A stretch of 64,000 bases of DNA, taken from contig BQWY01000001.1 in NCBI GenBank assembly GCA_036984305.1, positions 2,377,501-2,441,500 of the forward strand, given 5' to 3'. Source of the stretch: Nitrospira sp. (GTDB lineage Bacteria; Nitrospirota; Nitrospiria; Nitrospirales; Nitrospiraceae). Positions 16,990 to 25,553 of this stretch are shown here, piece after piece. Each line of letters opens with the position of its first letter. Within the stretch, counting starts at the first letter, position 1. The notes under the pieces were generated by a model, which did no database searches, was not told the DNA's origin, and saw only the letters and a program-made list of their open reading frames with translations. Position numbers and translations under genes: made by a program.

Positions 16990-18279
16990 TTACAACCAGG
17001 TGACCCGCTCGGCGGGCCGGATGTAAATCGGCTCTTCGACCTGAATGCGGGCCACTTCCTTGCCCGACTTGTTGAAGCCCAGCACGGTGTCGTTGTACAT
17101 CTCGAACCGCTTGCCGTGAATCTGGGTCTCGAACACCTTCGGCCCCGGAATCACGTCGTAGCGGAAGATGATCTGCTGGCTGGCTCTCCAGAGTTGGAGG
17201 ACCGCCAACAGCTCCCGGCTCGGCACCAGGTACTTCTCAATGGCATTGTCCACCCCCGGCCCGAACATCTGCCGGTTGTAGCCGCGCGGCGCATGCCGCG
17301 GCGGAATGTAGTAGCCATTGGGCTCCGTGCCCCACTGCGGATACAGCGGCAGGGCCACCTGCTCCACGCGAATCGCGTAGTACAAGGGGTGCCACCGATC
17401 CTCGGCCCACAAGCCGTCCTCGCCGATGCGCACCAGGCTCTGCATGCGGATCTTGCCCACGCAGGCCGCCATACAGCGCGTCTCCATCGGCTCGCCGCCC
17501 GTCAAGGGGTCCTTCCCCTCGATACGCGGATAGCACGCAATGCACTTCTCCGACACCCGGGTCGTCCCCCGGTACATCGGCTTCTTGTACGGACACTGCT
17601 CCACGCACTTCTTGTACCCCCGGCAGCGGTTCTGGTCGATCAACACGATGCCGTCTTCCGGCCGCTTGTAGATCGCCTTGCGCGGACAGGCCGCCAAGCA
17701 GCCCGGGTACGTGCAGTGGTTACAGATCCGCTGCAGGTAGAAGAAGAACGTCTCATGCTCGGGGAGCGAGCTGCCCGTCATCTTCCACGGTTCATCCCGC
17801 GAGAACCCCGTCTTGTCGATGCCCTCCACGATGGCGCGCATCGAGGTCGCCGTGTCCTCGTAGATGTTGACGAACCGCCACTCCTGGTCCGTCGGGATGT
17901 AGCCGATCGCCGCCTGGCCCACCTTGGCCCCCGCGTCGAAAATCGTCATCCCTTCGAACACCCCATAGGGCGCATGGTGCTTGCGGCCCACCCGCACGTT
18001 CCACACCTGCCCCCCGGGGTTCACCTGCTCGACCAACTGCGTGATCTTCACGTCGTAGAACTGCGGGTACCCGCCGTAGGGCTTGGTCTCCACGTTGTTC
18101 CACCACATGTACTCCTGGCCCTTCGAGAACAGCCAGGTCGACTTGTCCGCCATCGAACAGGTCTGACACGCCAAACACCGATTGATGTTGAACACAAAGG
18201 CAAACTGCCACTTCGGATGCCGCTCCTCGTACGGGTACAGCATCTTCCGTCCCAGATGCCAGTTATACACTTCAGGCAT
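16990..18279 (-). CDS. nxrB: Nitrite oxidoreductase beta subunit
   Basis: Iron-sulfur electron-transfer subunit of nitrite oxidoreductase, 429 residues, the usual length in Nitrospira. It carries electrons from the molybdenum site of NxrA toward the membrane. Four cysteine clusters are visible: CLACQTC at 35-41, CNHCTYPGCLAAC, CRGYKKCVEQC, and CIACYPR with CMAACVGK, enough for four [Fe-S] clusters as in NarH. There is no signal peptide, so it is expected to be exported bound to NxrA, whose twin-arginine signal would carry the pair to the periplasm. A strong AAGGAGGAG site precedes the ATG. It lies 75 bp after nxrA, forming an nxrAB operon. Confidence 0.98.
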   Translation of the reverse strand: MPEVYNWHLGRKMLYPYEERHPKWQFAFVFNINRCLACQTCSMADKSTWLFSKGQEYMWWNNVETKPYGGYPQFYDVKITQLVEQVNPGGQVWNVRVGRKHHAPYGVFEGMTIFDAGAKVGQAAIGYIPTDQEWRFVNIYEDTATSMRAIVEGIDKTGFSRDEPWKMTGSSLPEHETFFFYLQRICNHCTYPGCLAACPRKAIYKRPEDGIVLIDQNRCRGYKKCVEQCPYKKPMYRGTTRVSEKCIACYPRIEGKDPLTGGEPMETRCMAACVGKIRMQSLVRIGEDGLWAEDRWHPLYYAIRVEQVALPLYPQWGTEPNGYYIPPRHAPRGYNRQMFGPGVDNAIEKYLVPSRELLAVLQLWRASQQIIFRYDVIPGPKVFETQIHGKRFEMYNDTVLGFNKSGKEVARIQVEEPIYIRPAERVTWL

Positions 18280-18354
18280 TGGATCTCCTCCTTCTCATGA
18301 TCAAATGGTGGATAGGTCGTCTCATCGGCGGTGGCGACATCGCGCTCGCCGTCC

Positions 18355-21300
18355 TTAGACTTTGATCTTGATGTGCTCGCCTTTGAGCCACTTGATCATG
18401 AACTCGTTCTCCTGGCCCGGCGTAAAGCCCGTCCGGACCGGCTCCCACGGCCCACGCGCCCCGATGCCGCCGTCCTCCGCCTTGGTGATGCGGATCAAGC
18501 ATTCCTTCGGCACCGTGTTGACCGCGTGGTGGTCGATTTGGAATCCCCACTTGAACCGGAGTGCGTTGGCATCTTTACCTGGCAACGAATCGGTTTGGTG
18601 CATCGGCATCAACCAGCTCCGGGTAAAGGACTGCTGGGCGCCATACCGGAAGTTCGACTGATAGCCGGTATCCAGCGCGATCGCGCGTCCGTCCGGACGG
18701 GTCTCGTGCCCCTTGACCGACTTCGCCGTCGACACGTACGGGGCGTGCTTCGCCATCGTCACGTGGTACGGGAAAGAGGGATTGTACTTGGCCCGGATCA
18801 TCAACCGCGCCACCTTGTAGTACGGATCACTCGGCCGCCAGCCGCGATACGGCCGGTCCACCGGGTTCCCGTCCACATAGACGTAGTCGCCGTCGTTGAT
18901 CCCGCGGTCCTTCGCCGCCTGTGGGTTGATGTGCAACTGGTGCTCGCCGACCCCCGGCGTCCGCTTGTCCATCCGGTACGGATCGCCGAAATTCGACTCG
19001 TAAATCTGCACCCAGTCGTTCACCGACCACTGGCTGTGCACCCGGTGCCGGGTCTTCGGGGTCACGCAGTAGAACTGATACCCCTTCTCCCACAACGGGT
19101 TGCTATGGCGCTTGATGTCCGACCACGGCAGCTTGACGTTACGGACCGTCTTGTCGTCGTGGTGCTGCGCCGTGATGGGAATCCCGTAGTCGTCCGGCCG
19201 GACGTACGGGTTGGTGGAGAAGATCGCGTTTGGCAGATACGGTGTCGCTTCCGGTCCCTCGCGGTGGACAATGAAGTTTTCGCCGTATTCGATCGCTTCC
19301 GGCTCGATGCGGTAGGTTTCCAACCGACCGCTACGCGTCCAATGCGGCTTGCTCTCCTGCGTTTCTTCCCACAACGGATGGCGCGGATAGGTCCGCACCA
19401 TGACCATCCAGCCCTTTTCCGACTTCAGCAACACGTCGGCGCTGTAGCCGTAGAAGGTCGAGGAGGCGTCCAGCACGCGTTGCGCGTAGACGTCGACTCG
19501 GTTGTTATAAACGAAATGGAACGTCTGCCGCATGCGATCCTCACCCGTGACTTCCGCCATCTTGGCCGAAACCCCGGCAAAGGTATCAAGGTCGTTGCGG
19601 GTGTCGTACAGCGGCCGGATGCCGCCCTTCCAGAGCTGTAGCCATGGATTGGAGACCGTCGCGGTCATTTCCGGATAGGTGAACTCCATCCAGGAATTGA
19701 CCGCAAAGGCTACGTCGGCATGGTTAACGTCCGAGGTCATTTCGATATCTTGAGTCACCAGCATCTCGATGTTCGGATCGACGTTCTTCACCATGTCGTA
19801 GTGGTGCTTTGAATTATTCAGAATATTCACGTTGACGACCCAGCGTACCTTCGAGGGTGTCGGCATGTGGGTCTTGCCGGTGAACACCTTGCGGCCGTAC
19901 TTCGGCGTGTTGACGATCAAGGCCGTATCGCCGTGGTTCCAATATCCAGGTTCTTCACCGTAGTAGTATTTGCGGTACTTGATGTTTTTCCCGTGGGCAC
20001 TGGCATCGAGATTCATGCTCCAGGGGTCCTCGGACAGATGCACGGCAGCGCCGACCCCGGACCACGGCGTTGCATTCCAGATACCCACCTTATAGTTCCC
20101 CGACCAGGTATGACAGCCGGTGCCAAACTTCCCGACATTGCCCGTCAAAATCAGGACCAGGGCCGCGGCGCGTCCATTCTGCGTCATGTGAAAGTAGTGA
20201 CAGACGCCTTCGCCGTTGTGGATCGCCGCCGGCTTGATCGTGCCCGAATCGCGCGCCCAACGGACCAGCAGGTCCTTCGGCGTGCGGGCAATCTGGTGCA
20301 CCGTATCGAGATCGTAGTCTTGCAGGTGAATCATGTAGAGCTGGTAAATCGGCATCGCGTCGACCTCACGGCCGTTGAGCAATTTGACCCGGTAGGTCCC
20401 GGTCAGCGCCGCATCGATGCCGCTTTGGTCGTAGTGCCGGCCCACTTGCTCGCGGTGCAACGGCACCGCCTGGCCCTTGACCAAGTCCCACACCATCATG
20501 CCGCCCAACCGTTCCACGTACTCGGGCTTGAGTCCCTGCACGCGTCCGGAGTAGGACTGTGAAAAATCCGGCAAGCGATAGTTCTCGATGACATCACGCG
20601 GATCCAAATACTGCAACGTGTCCGTACGCACCAGCAGCGGCATGTCGCTGAACTGTTTGAGGAAGTCGATGTCCTGCATGCCCTCGTCGAGAATGATCCG
20701 GCACGCGCCCAAGAAAATCGCGCTGTCCGACTCGGGTCGTAACGGCACCCAATAATCGGCCCGGCTCGCCGTCGGATTGTATTCCGGTGTGATGACCGCA
20801 ATGCGACCGCCACGCTCGATCGATTCAAGCTTCCAGTGCGCTTCCGGCATCTTGTTCTCGACGAAGTTCTTGCCCCAACTGGTGTTGAACTTCGTGAAAC
20901 GCATGTCGTTCAGATCGACGTCGCAATTCTGCGTGCCATTCCACCACGGCTGCGACGGATCCTGGTCACCGTGCCACGTGTAATTGTTCCAGTAGCGACC
21001 ACCTTGCGCCTGATCGGGGCCCACCTTCCGGATGTAGTTATCGAGCAGCGGCAGAATGCAGTTGTTGAAGCGAGTATTGCCATGCTTGCCCAGCAAGCCG
21101 AGAATCGGCATGCCGGCGCGGTGCTTGAAGCAGCGGGTCCCCGCGCCCTTCATCATCTCAATCATCTCCGGCGGATAGCCCTGCTCGCGCAACCGCCGCG
21201 CGCCCGCTTCGCCGCTGTACCGGGTTCCGATGACGATCATGCCCTTGGCCACGTAGGTGAAGGCCGTGTCCCAGGACACGCGCATCATGTCGTCCAGATA

Positions 21301-21792
21301 GCGGCTGTCGAATTTGTACTTGTGCTTGGTCTCCGGCGTGAGTTCCGGCGAGCCGGCGTCCATCCACGCCTTCCAGCCCTTGCGCATCAACGGGCCCTTC
21401 AACCGATACGGGCCGTAGACACGGCGATGAAAGGTAAACCCCTTCAAGCACATGCGCGGGTTGTGCGCGAACGTCCCGCGGTTGCCGTAGAGGTCTTCGT
21501 AGGTCTGGTGATCGTAGTTCTGCTCGACGCGCATGACGACGCCGTTGCGCACGAAGGCGCGGATCCGGCAGGCGTGGGTGTCATTCGGCGAGCAGACCCA
21601 CGTGAATGAACTATCGTATCGGTACTGATCGTGGTAGACGCGCTCCCACGACCGGTCCGGATAGTCGCCAAGCGGATTCTCCACTTCGATGACCGGCTGC
21701 AAGGCCGTCAACGCCAGCGCCGGATCGGCCACGGCCACGGCGGCCACCGTGCCCGCCGATGCCTTCATAAATTGCCTCCGCGAAAGTAACAT
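18355..21792 (-). CDS. nxrA: Nitrite oxidoreductase alpha (catalytic) subunit
   Basis: Molybdopterin enzyme of the type II DMSO reductase family, oxidising nitrite to nitrate in the periplasm; the energy-generating enzyme of nitrite oxidisers. 1,145 residues from the ATG at 21792. The N terminus has a twin-arginine signal (SRRQFMK at 4-10, then an Ala-rich hydrophobic stretch). Residues 67-115 carry the [Fe-S] site (Cys67, Cys75, Cys115 in CSPNDTHAC ... NPRMCLKG). The rest is the molybdopterin-binding fold. The ATG is chosen over one seven codons upstream because GGAGGGAGG precedes it. Upstream lie a -24/-12 promoter, an IHF-type site and a palindrome, indicating sigma-54 control. Its C-terminal end has a diverged duplicate at 15728-15910. 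Confidence 0.98.
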   Translation of the reverse strand: MLLSRRQFMKASAGTVAAVAVADPALALTALQPVIEVENPLGDYPDRSWERVYHDQYRYDSSFTWVCSPNDTHACRIRAFVRNGVVMRVEQNYDHQTYEDLYGNRGTFAHNPRMCLKGFTFHRRVYGPYRLKGPLMRKGWKAWMDAGSPELTPETKHKYKFDSRYLDDMMRVSWDTAFTYVAKGMIVIGTRYSGEAGARRLREQGYPPEMIEMMKGAGTRCFKHRAGMPILGLLGKHGNTRFNNCILPLLDNYIRKVGPDQAQGGRYWNNYTWHGDQDPSQPWWNGTQNCDVDLNDMRFTKFNTSWGKNFVENKMPEAHWKLESIERGGRIAVITPEYNPTASRADYWVPLRPESDSAIFLGACRIILDEGMQDIDFLKQFSDMPLLVRTDTLQYLDPRDVIENYRLPDFSQSYSGRVQGLKPEYVERLGGMMVWDLVKGQAVPLHREQVGRHYDQSGIDAALTGTYRVKLLNGREVDAMPIYQLYMIHLQDYDLDTVHQIARTPKDLLVRWARDSGTIKPAAIHNGEGVCHYFHMTQNGRAAALVLILTGNVGKFGTGCHTWSGNYKVGIWNATPWSGVGAAVHLSEDPWSMNLDASAHGKNIKYRKYYYGEEPGYWNHGDTALIVNTPKYGRKVFTGKTHMPTPSKVRWVVNVNILNNSKHHYDMVKNVDPNIEMLVTQDIEMTSDVNHADVAFAVNSWMEFTYPEMTATVSNPWLQLWKGGIRPLYDTRNDLDTFAGVSAKMAEVTGEDRMRQTFHFVYNNRVDVYAQRVLDASSTFYGYSADVLLKSEKGWMVMVRTYPRHPLWEETQESKPHWTRSGRLETYRIEPEAIEYGENFIVHREGPEATPYLPNAIFSTNPYVRPDDYGIPITAQHHDDKTVRNVKLPWSDIKRHSNPLWEKGYQFYCVTPKTRHRVHSQWSVNDWVQIYESNFGDPYRMDKRTPGVGEHQLHINPQAAKDRGINDGDYVYVDGNPVDRPYRGWRPSDPYYKVARLMIRAKYNPSFPYHVTMAKHAPYVSTAKSVKGHETRPDGRAIALDTGYQSNFRYGAQQSFTRSWLMPMHQTDSLPGKDANALRFKWGFQIDHHAVNTVPKECLIRITKAEDGGIGARGPWEPVRTGFTPGQENEFMIKWLKGEHIKIKV

Positions 21793-21916
21793 GATGCCTC
21801 CCTCCTGCATCAATGAAGTGAGGTGCCCGACGCCCGCGCTGCGACCGCGGTATGTGCCTATGCGTAAAATCCACTGCCTTCTTCACAGCCGGCGTACGAA
21901 AATGACCGATACAAGT

Positions 21917-21932
21917 TGCAACTGATATGCCA
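21917..21932 (-). promoter_or_regulatory. Sigma-54 (-24/-12) promoter of nxrAB
   Basis: On the minus strand the site reads TGGCATATCAGTTGCA, matching the consensus TGGCAC-N5-TTGCA at every conserved base except C to T at the sixth. The invariant GG and GC are exactly 10 bases apart. Transcription would start near 21905, giving a leader of about 113 nt before the nxrA ATG. Confidence 0.75.
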
Positions 21933-21956
21933 CCGGTTTGTGTACGAGCACTTTCA

Positions 21957-21969
21957 CAATTGTTTGATT
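21957..21969 (-). promoter_or_regulatory. IHF-consensus site upstream of nxrA
   Basis: On the minus strand AATCAAACAATTG fits the IHF consensus WATCAANNNNTTR at every position. It lies between the -24/-12 promoter and the upstream palindromes, where a DNA bend would be needed for an enhancer-bound activator to touch sigma-54 polymerase. Confidence 0.55.
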
Positions 21970-21994
21970 TTGGAGGAGAGAGGACGAATGGCGC

Positions 21995-22007
21995 GGTGCG
22001 GCGCACC
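21995..22007. promoter_or_regulatory. Short dyad upstream of nxrA
   Basis: GGTGCG and CGCACC flank a single central G, a perfect 13-bp dyad about 70 bp upstream of the -24 element. It is a candidate activator half-site pair, weaker than the palindrome at 22043-22064. Confidence 0.3.
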
Positions 22008-22040
22008 CGTCAGACCACGAAGGCAGACGGTTTGAAACGG

Positions 22041-22064
22041 AAAAGCCGTCACAAACGACGGCTT
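22041..22064 (-). terminator. Hairpin after activator copy 2; also candidate nxrA enhancer
   Basis: AAGCCGTC and GACGGCTT form a perfect 8-bp stem with a 6-nt loop, 15 bp after the stop codon of the upstream activator and running into TTTTCC on the minus strand, so it is a plausible Rho-independent terminator. Its centre is also about 121 bp upstream of the nxrA -24 element, the usual distance for an upstream activating sequence, so it may have both roles. Confidence 0.65.
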
Positions 22065-22079
22065 GGCGGCTCGGGCAGT

Positions 22080-23684
22080 TTACGACACCAACGGGGGGCG
22101 AGTGATTCGCAGTCTGCGCAATCGTCCGCGAAGCGTACTTGGATGAAGCCCCAGTCGAGCAGCGGCTCCCCACGGGCCTTCGATCCGCCAGCGCGTCTGA
22201 TCCAAAATGGCGAGAATATGTTGCCGTTCGACTTCATCGAGCTTCGACGGACACTCCCCGCCGTGGTTCGCGTCCCCCTCGAAATTCATCGCTCCCGTGG
22301 TGGCTGGGAAGGAGGACCGTTCCTGAGACGACGCCGGGCGAGCGGGGTGTTCGTGCCAGAGCTGCAAGCTGTGTGTCAGCTCCAAGATCGGCCCTTCGCT
22401 CAGAATGACGGCTCGCTCGATCACGTTTTGGAGTTCGCGAACGTTCCCGGGCCACGGATACCGCAGAAATTGATCCATCGTCGTGGGACCAACTCCATCC
22501 AATCCCTTTTTCAACTTCCGCGAGCAAAGCTGGAGGAAATGCGCCGCGAGCAACTCGATATCCCGCGGTCGTTCGCGTAGCGCCGGTATATGGATCGGGA
22601 AAACGTGTAGACGAAAGAAGAGATCGGAGCGAAACCGCCCGTCCCGCACTGCAACCTGGAGATCCGCGTTCGTCGCGGCGATGATCCGCACATCGACTGG
22701 AATAGAGTGCGTCCCTCCGACCCGATCGACATAGCCGTCTTGTAGCACCCTCAAGAGTTTCGCTTGAGCCTCTAGCGGGAGTTCCCCAATCTCATCCAAA
22801 AACAGGGTGCCGCCATGCGCTAACTCGAAGCGCCCGGGCCGCCGCTGATCCGCGCCGGTGAAGGCACCCCGCTCATGCCCGAACAGTTCACTTTCGACCA
22901 GTCCGGCCGGCAGCGCCGCGCAGTTCATCCGAATGAGCGGCTTCGCCCGACGACCGCTCCAGTCATGGATCGCTCTGGCCAGCAGTTCCTTTCCGGTTCC
23001 CGTTTCACCGGTGATCAACACGGTCGACTGCGTCGCCGCCACAGCTCTCGCAAGGCCCAGCATATGTTGAAAGGACTCACTCGCGCCGACCATGGCGCCG
23101 AGGTTGTGGTTGCCGTTGATCTCCTCGACGAGATAAGCGTTCTCGCGAGCGAGTTGTTGGCTCAATTGACTGATGGTTTCGTAGGCCTGGACGTTATCGA
23201 TCGCGATCGCCAGCTGTGTGCCTATTTGCTCCAGAAACGCCAGATCATCCGTATCGGGCGTGCCCTCCTCGATGCTGCCGATGTTGAGCGTTCCCAGGCA
23301 CGCGTCCCTGACAATCAACGGGACATTGATCATCCGGCCGAGCCCCTCTTGGTGATAGTAGGTATCTTCCAAGAAGACACGCTGGCGTTTGAGAAAAGGA
23401 CGGATGTGCGGACGGTGATGGTCGTAGACCCATCCGATCGCGCTGCCTCGGCGAGGGATCACCGCGTCGCGCTGCAGAACCCGTTCGTGCAGTGAGGTTT
23501 CGAGGGCGTAGAAGCGGAAAGCGTCGCTCTCGCGATGATACAGGGTGATCCCCGCCCGCTCCCATGGCACCACCTTTCGAATCTGTTGGGTGACGGCCTT
23601 CCACAAACTCACGCTGTCCCGTTGCGAGTTCAGGACGTTGGTGACCGCCAAGAGGGCCCGAAAGCTCTGTTCAATGTCCCGCAT
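22080..23684 (-). CDS. Sigma-54-dependent activator, GAF-AAA-Fis type (copy 2, directly upstream of nxrA)
   Basis: Enhancer-binding protein of 534 residues: GAF domain at about 5-170, AAA+ domain with Walker A GETGTGKE, the sigma-54 loop GAFTGA and Walker B GTLFLDEIGE, and a Fis-type helix-turn-helix (GAAARLGLHPSTLRGRLRR). It is immediately upstream of nxrA, codirectional and separated by a hairpin, so it is the natural candidate to activate the nxrA promoter. It is paralogous to the protein at 13822-15372, including the segment LGTLNIGS in the GAF domain. GGAGGAA precedes the ATG and lies in a 12-bp palindrome (23692-23703). Confidence 0.93.
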   Translation of the reverse strand: MRDIEQSFRALLAVTNVLNSQRDSVSLWKAVTQQIRKVVPWERAGITLYHRESDAFRFYALETSLHERVLQRDAVIPRRGSAIGWVYDHHRPHIRPFLKRQRVFLEDTYYHQEGLGRMINVPLIVRDACLGTLNIGSIEEGTPDTDDLAFLEQIGTQLAIAIDNVQAYETISQLSQQLARENAYLVEEINGNHNLGAMVGASESFQHMLGLARAVAATQSTVLITGETGTGKELLARAIHDWSGRRAKPLIRMNCAALPAGLVESELFGHERGAFTGADQRRPGRFELAHGGTLFLDEIGELPLEAQAKLLRVLQDGYVDRVGGTHSIPVDVRIIAATNADLQVAVRDGRFRSDLFFRLHVFPIHIPALRERPRDIELLAAHFLQLCSRKLKKGLDGVGPTTMDQFLRYPWPGNVRELQNVIERAVILSEGPILELTHSLQLWHEHPARPASSQERSSFPATTGAMNFEGDANHGGECPSKLDEVERQHILAILDQTRWRIEGPWGAAARLGLHPSTLRGRLRRLRITRPPLVS

Positions 23685-23782
23685 CGAGATTCCTCCATGG
23701 AGGCCACACCGCTACTCATCTGCAGCGGCTACCGCACCAGAGAGGGCGGCTTGCATGGGGACATCTCCCTCTCCTGTCACGC

Positions 23783-23944
23783 TCATCCCCCCACCTGCAC
23801 GAGGCCTCCGTTCACGCGCAGGGTTGCGACAAGCGAGGGGAACTGATCCGTCTTGGCGACGCGTTCGGACATGGGGATACCCCAACCTCCTTCACCCGAC
23901 CCGTTGGTTGCCAGCGCACGCACCCGAAACGTCCGTGCCCGCAT
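23783..23944 (-). CDS. Possible small protein (53 aa)
   Basis: An open frame starting MRARTFRVRALATNGSGE. GGGAGG lies about 10 bases before the ATG, and a sigma-54-like site is about 110 bp upstream. No known domain and no membrane segment. It is listed because start signals and spacing are reasonable, but codon evidence is thin and it may be spurious. Confidence 0.3.
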   Translation of the reverse strand: MRARTFRVRALATNGSGEGGWGIPMSERVAKTDQFPSLVATLRVNGGLVQVGG

Positions 23945-24054
23945 TGTGTCGGCACCTCCCTTCTTGTCTTGTCTCTGCGAGTACAGAGACGTGAATCTGC
24001 TTTCGGGACGAAACGCACACATGGCGACGCATCTGTATTTCGAAATTCCTGTTT

Positions 24055-24071
24055 CGCAATTCCTGTTCCCA
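24055..24071 (-). promoter_or_regulatory. Possible second sigma-54 promoter
   Basis: Minus strand GGGAACAGGAATTGCG has GG and GC exactly 10 bases apart and an intact TTGC, but a poorer -24 element (GGGAAC for TGGCAC). It would drive the small frame at 23783-23944 and the activator at 22080-23684. Confidence 0.4.
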
Positions 24072-24176
24072 TAGGTGCACCAACGTACAAGTTGCTTAAG
24101 TCATTGCTTTATGTTGCTTTTCTCGGAGCGAGCGATGTGAGCGAATGTGCTCGCCCCCCACGCCGATGGTGATATT

Positions 24177-24203
24177 TCGCGATAGTCGTCACGATTGTCG
24201 CGA
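24177..24203. promoter_or_regulatory. 27-bp near-perfect palindrome
   Basis: Two 13-base arms around a central C: the left arm reads TCGCGATAGTCGT and the right arm ACGATTGTCGCGA; 11 of 13 positions pair. Its centre is about 119 bp upstream of the possible -24/-12 site at 24055-24071, a typical enhancer distance. It shares the core CGTCAC with the palindrome upstream of nxrA. Confidence 0.5.
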
Positions 24204-24547
24204 CAGGTCGTACCAACCGAGGCAGTCAGACCTCGCTCGCGGGCACCGATGCATCGCAACGACACCGTCTTCGGTCCCCTAGGGTGTCCGGCTGTAGGGA
24301 TGGGGACGACAATCGGCCACGCGCCATACGGCAGTGGCATCGCCAGTAAGACCGGTTCTAACCTCCCCGGCGCCTCGCGCTCGACTGACCGGTGGAATTG
24401 GATGAACGAGGAGCGTATTCTACACAATAGGAGAGGACGCCCTGATTGAGTATGGTTCTCTGATGACACTCATGCCGGTATCTGCGACATCCGCCCTCCG
24501 TCGCTACATCGTGTCGCTTGCCTCATCCGAAGAAAGGTGATCACATC

Positions 24548-25087
24548 ATGAAACCTCACGGCGTAACCGCCGAAACCGACACGTTACAGACTCAATCTCC
24601 GCGCCTCCTGGTCCCGATCGACGACTCCGATCATTCCAAGCGAGCATTGAAGTATGTGGGGGTCTTGCTTCGGCACGTGCCCGATGCCGCCATTACCCTC
24701 TTTCATGTCTTGAAGCCCATGCCTCGGGAGCTGTTAGAGCACGGAGGCTCCGAGGATCCGGCCGTCGAGAGCCGCCTCCGGGAGGAACTTCAAGAGGATC
24801 AGGACCGCTGGATGCGATCGGAGAGCGAGGCCGAGCGACCGATCCTGACACAGTCGCTCGCGGTGTTGCGTCAGCTCGGATTCCCCGAGAACCGCGTGAG
24901 CTTGAAATTCGGCAGCGAGGACGACGTCGCCGGCGGTATCCTCGACGAAGCGAAGCAAGGCCAGTACGACACCATCGTACTCACGAAACAGGCGTCGAGC
25001 GGAAGTACGCGCCTCTTCGGAAGCGGCGGGACCACGGAGCAGATCCTGCGCGGCGCCGCAGGGTATACGCTCTGGATCGTGGACTAG
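24548..25087 (+). CDS. Universal stress protein family (UspA-like)
   Basis: A 179-residue single-domain protein. After a 17-residue leader it has the Usp core: RLLVPIDDSDHSKRALKYV, a long helix, and the C-terminal nucleotide loop area GSGGTTEQILRGAAGYTLWIVD, matching the G-2x-G-9x-G-S/T region in diverged form. Usp proteins are cytoplasmic stress and starvation proteins, some of which bind ATP. The ATG at 24548 follows AAAGGTGAT. It is followed in the same direction by a histone-like gene. Confidence 0.85.
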   Translation: MKPHGVTAETDTLQTQSPRLLVPIDDSDHSKRALKYVGVLLRHVPDAAITLFHVLKPMPRELLEHGGSEDPAVESRLREELQEDQDRWMRSESEAERPILTQSLAVLRQLGFPENRVSLKFGSEDDVAGGILDEAKQGQYDTIVLTKQASSGSTRLFGSGGTTEQILRGAAGYTLWIVD

Positions 25088-25164
25088 GGTACGTGCGCTG
25101 CGTGCGAAGATGAATTCAAGAGCACGCAATGCCCTGTGAGACTACTAGGCGGGAGGGAAAGACT

Positions 25165-25464
25165 ATGGCCATGTCACGTAACGTCCAGCGGGTGAAATCT
25201 CAGGTTTCGAAGCGCACGGCTCGCGCGAAACGCGCGGTGGCGAAGAAGGGCCGTGTGATCATGAAAAAGGGTCGGAAGGCCCTTCAATCGTCGGCCAAGG
25301 CCGCTCGGAAGGTGGCCACGAAGGCAGGTCGTAAGACGACACTCGCATCCAAAACGGCCCGGACAAAGGCGCGAAAAGCCGGGGCGGCTATCGGCACCTT
25401 GCTGGGTAAAGCACAAGGTCTCGGGATCAAACTAGTGAAGCAGGCACGGACAAGGTTGGCGTAA
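25165..25464 (+). CDS. Histone H1-like Lys/Ala-rich protein
   Basis: A 99-residue, strongly basic protein with Lys, Ala and Arg making up most of the sequence and repeated motifs such as KRAVAKKG and ARKVATKAGRK. The composition resembles histone H1-like or AlgP-type bacterial DNA-binding proteins, so nucleoid binding is likely. The last 30 residues are less basic and could be helical (GAAIGTLLGKAQGLGIKLVKQ). GGGAGGG precedes the ATG. It lies 77 bp after the universal stress gene, suggesting a shared stress or stationary-phase role, which is inference. Confidence 0.7.
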   Translation: MAMSRNVQRVKSQVSKRTARAKRAVAKKGRVIMKKGRKALQSSAKAARKVATKAGRKTTLASKTARTKARKAGAAIGTLLGKAQGLGIKLVKQARTRLA

Positions 25465-25553
25465 GCGGATGGGCTCATGACGAGCGTCAACCACACTTTC
25501 CCGAAGTCTTGATCATGGTTCGCCCCCTACCGCCTTCGGACTCGGACAGTCCT

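Larger units (their letters stand above)
23685..24547. other. Long intergenic region between activator copy 2 and the universal stress gene
   Basis: About 860 bp with no well-supported gene. It contains a possible 53-codon minus-strand frame (23783-23944), a -24/-12-like site (24055-24071) and a 27-bp near-perfect palindrome (24177-24203), listed separately. The 10-mer TACAAGTTGC near 24087 also occurs at the nxrA -12 element. Confidence 0.6.

Noticed and set aside
16699-19641. Long plus-strand open frames (533 and 436 codons) opposite nxrA and nxrB
   Set aside because: They are antisense to strongly conserved NxrA/NxrB, have composition typical of a shadow frame in GC-rich DNA, and show no domain.
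23692-23703. 12-bp palindrome CCTCCATGGAGG over the ribosome-binding site of activator copy 2
   Set aside because: Can be explained as a Shine-Dalgarno sequence beside a chance complement; the stem would be only 4 bp.
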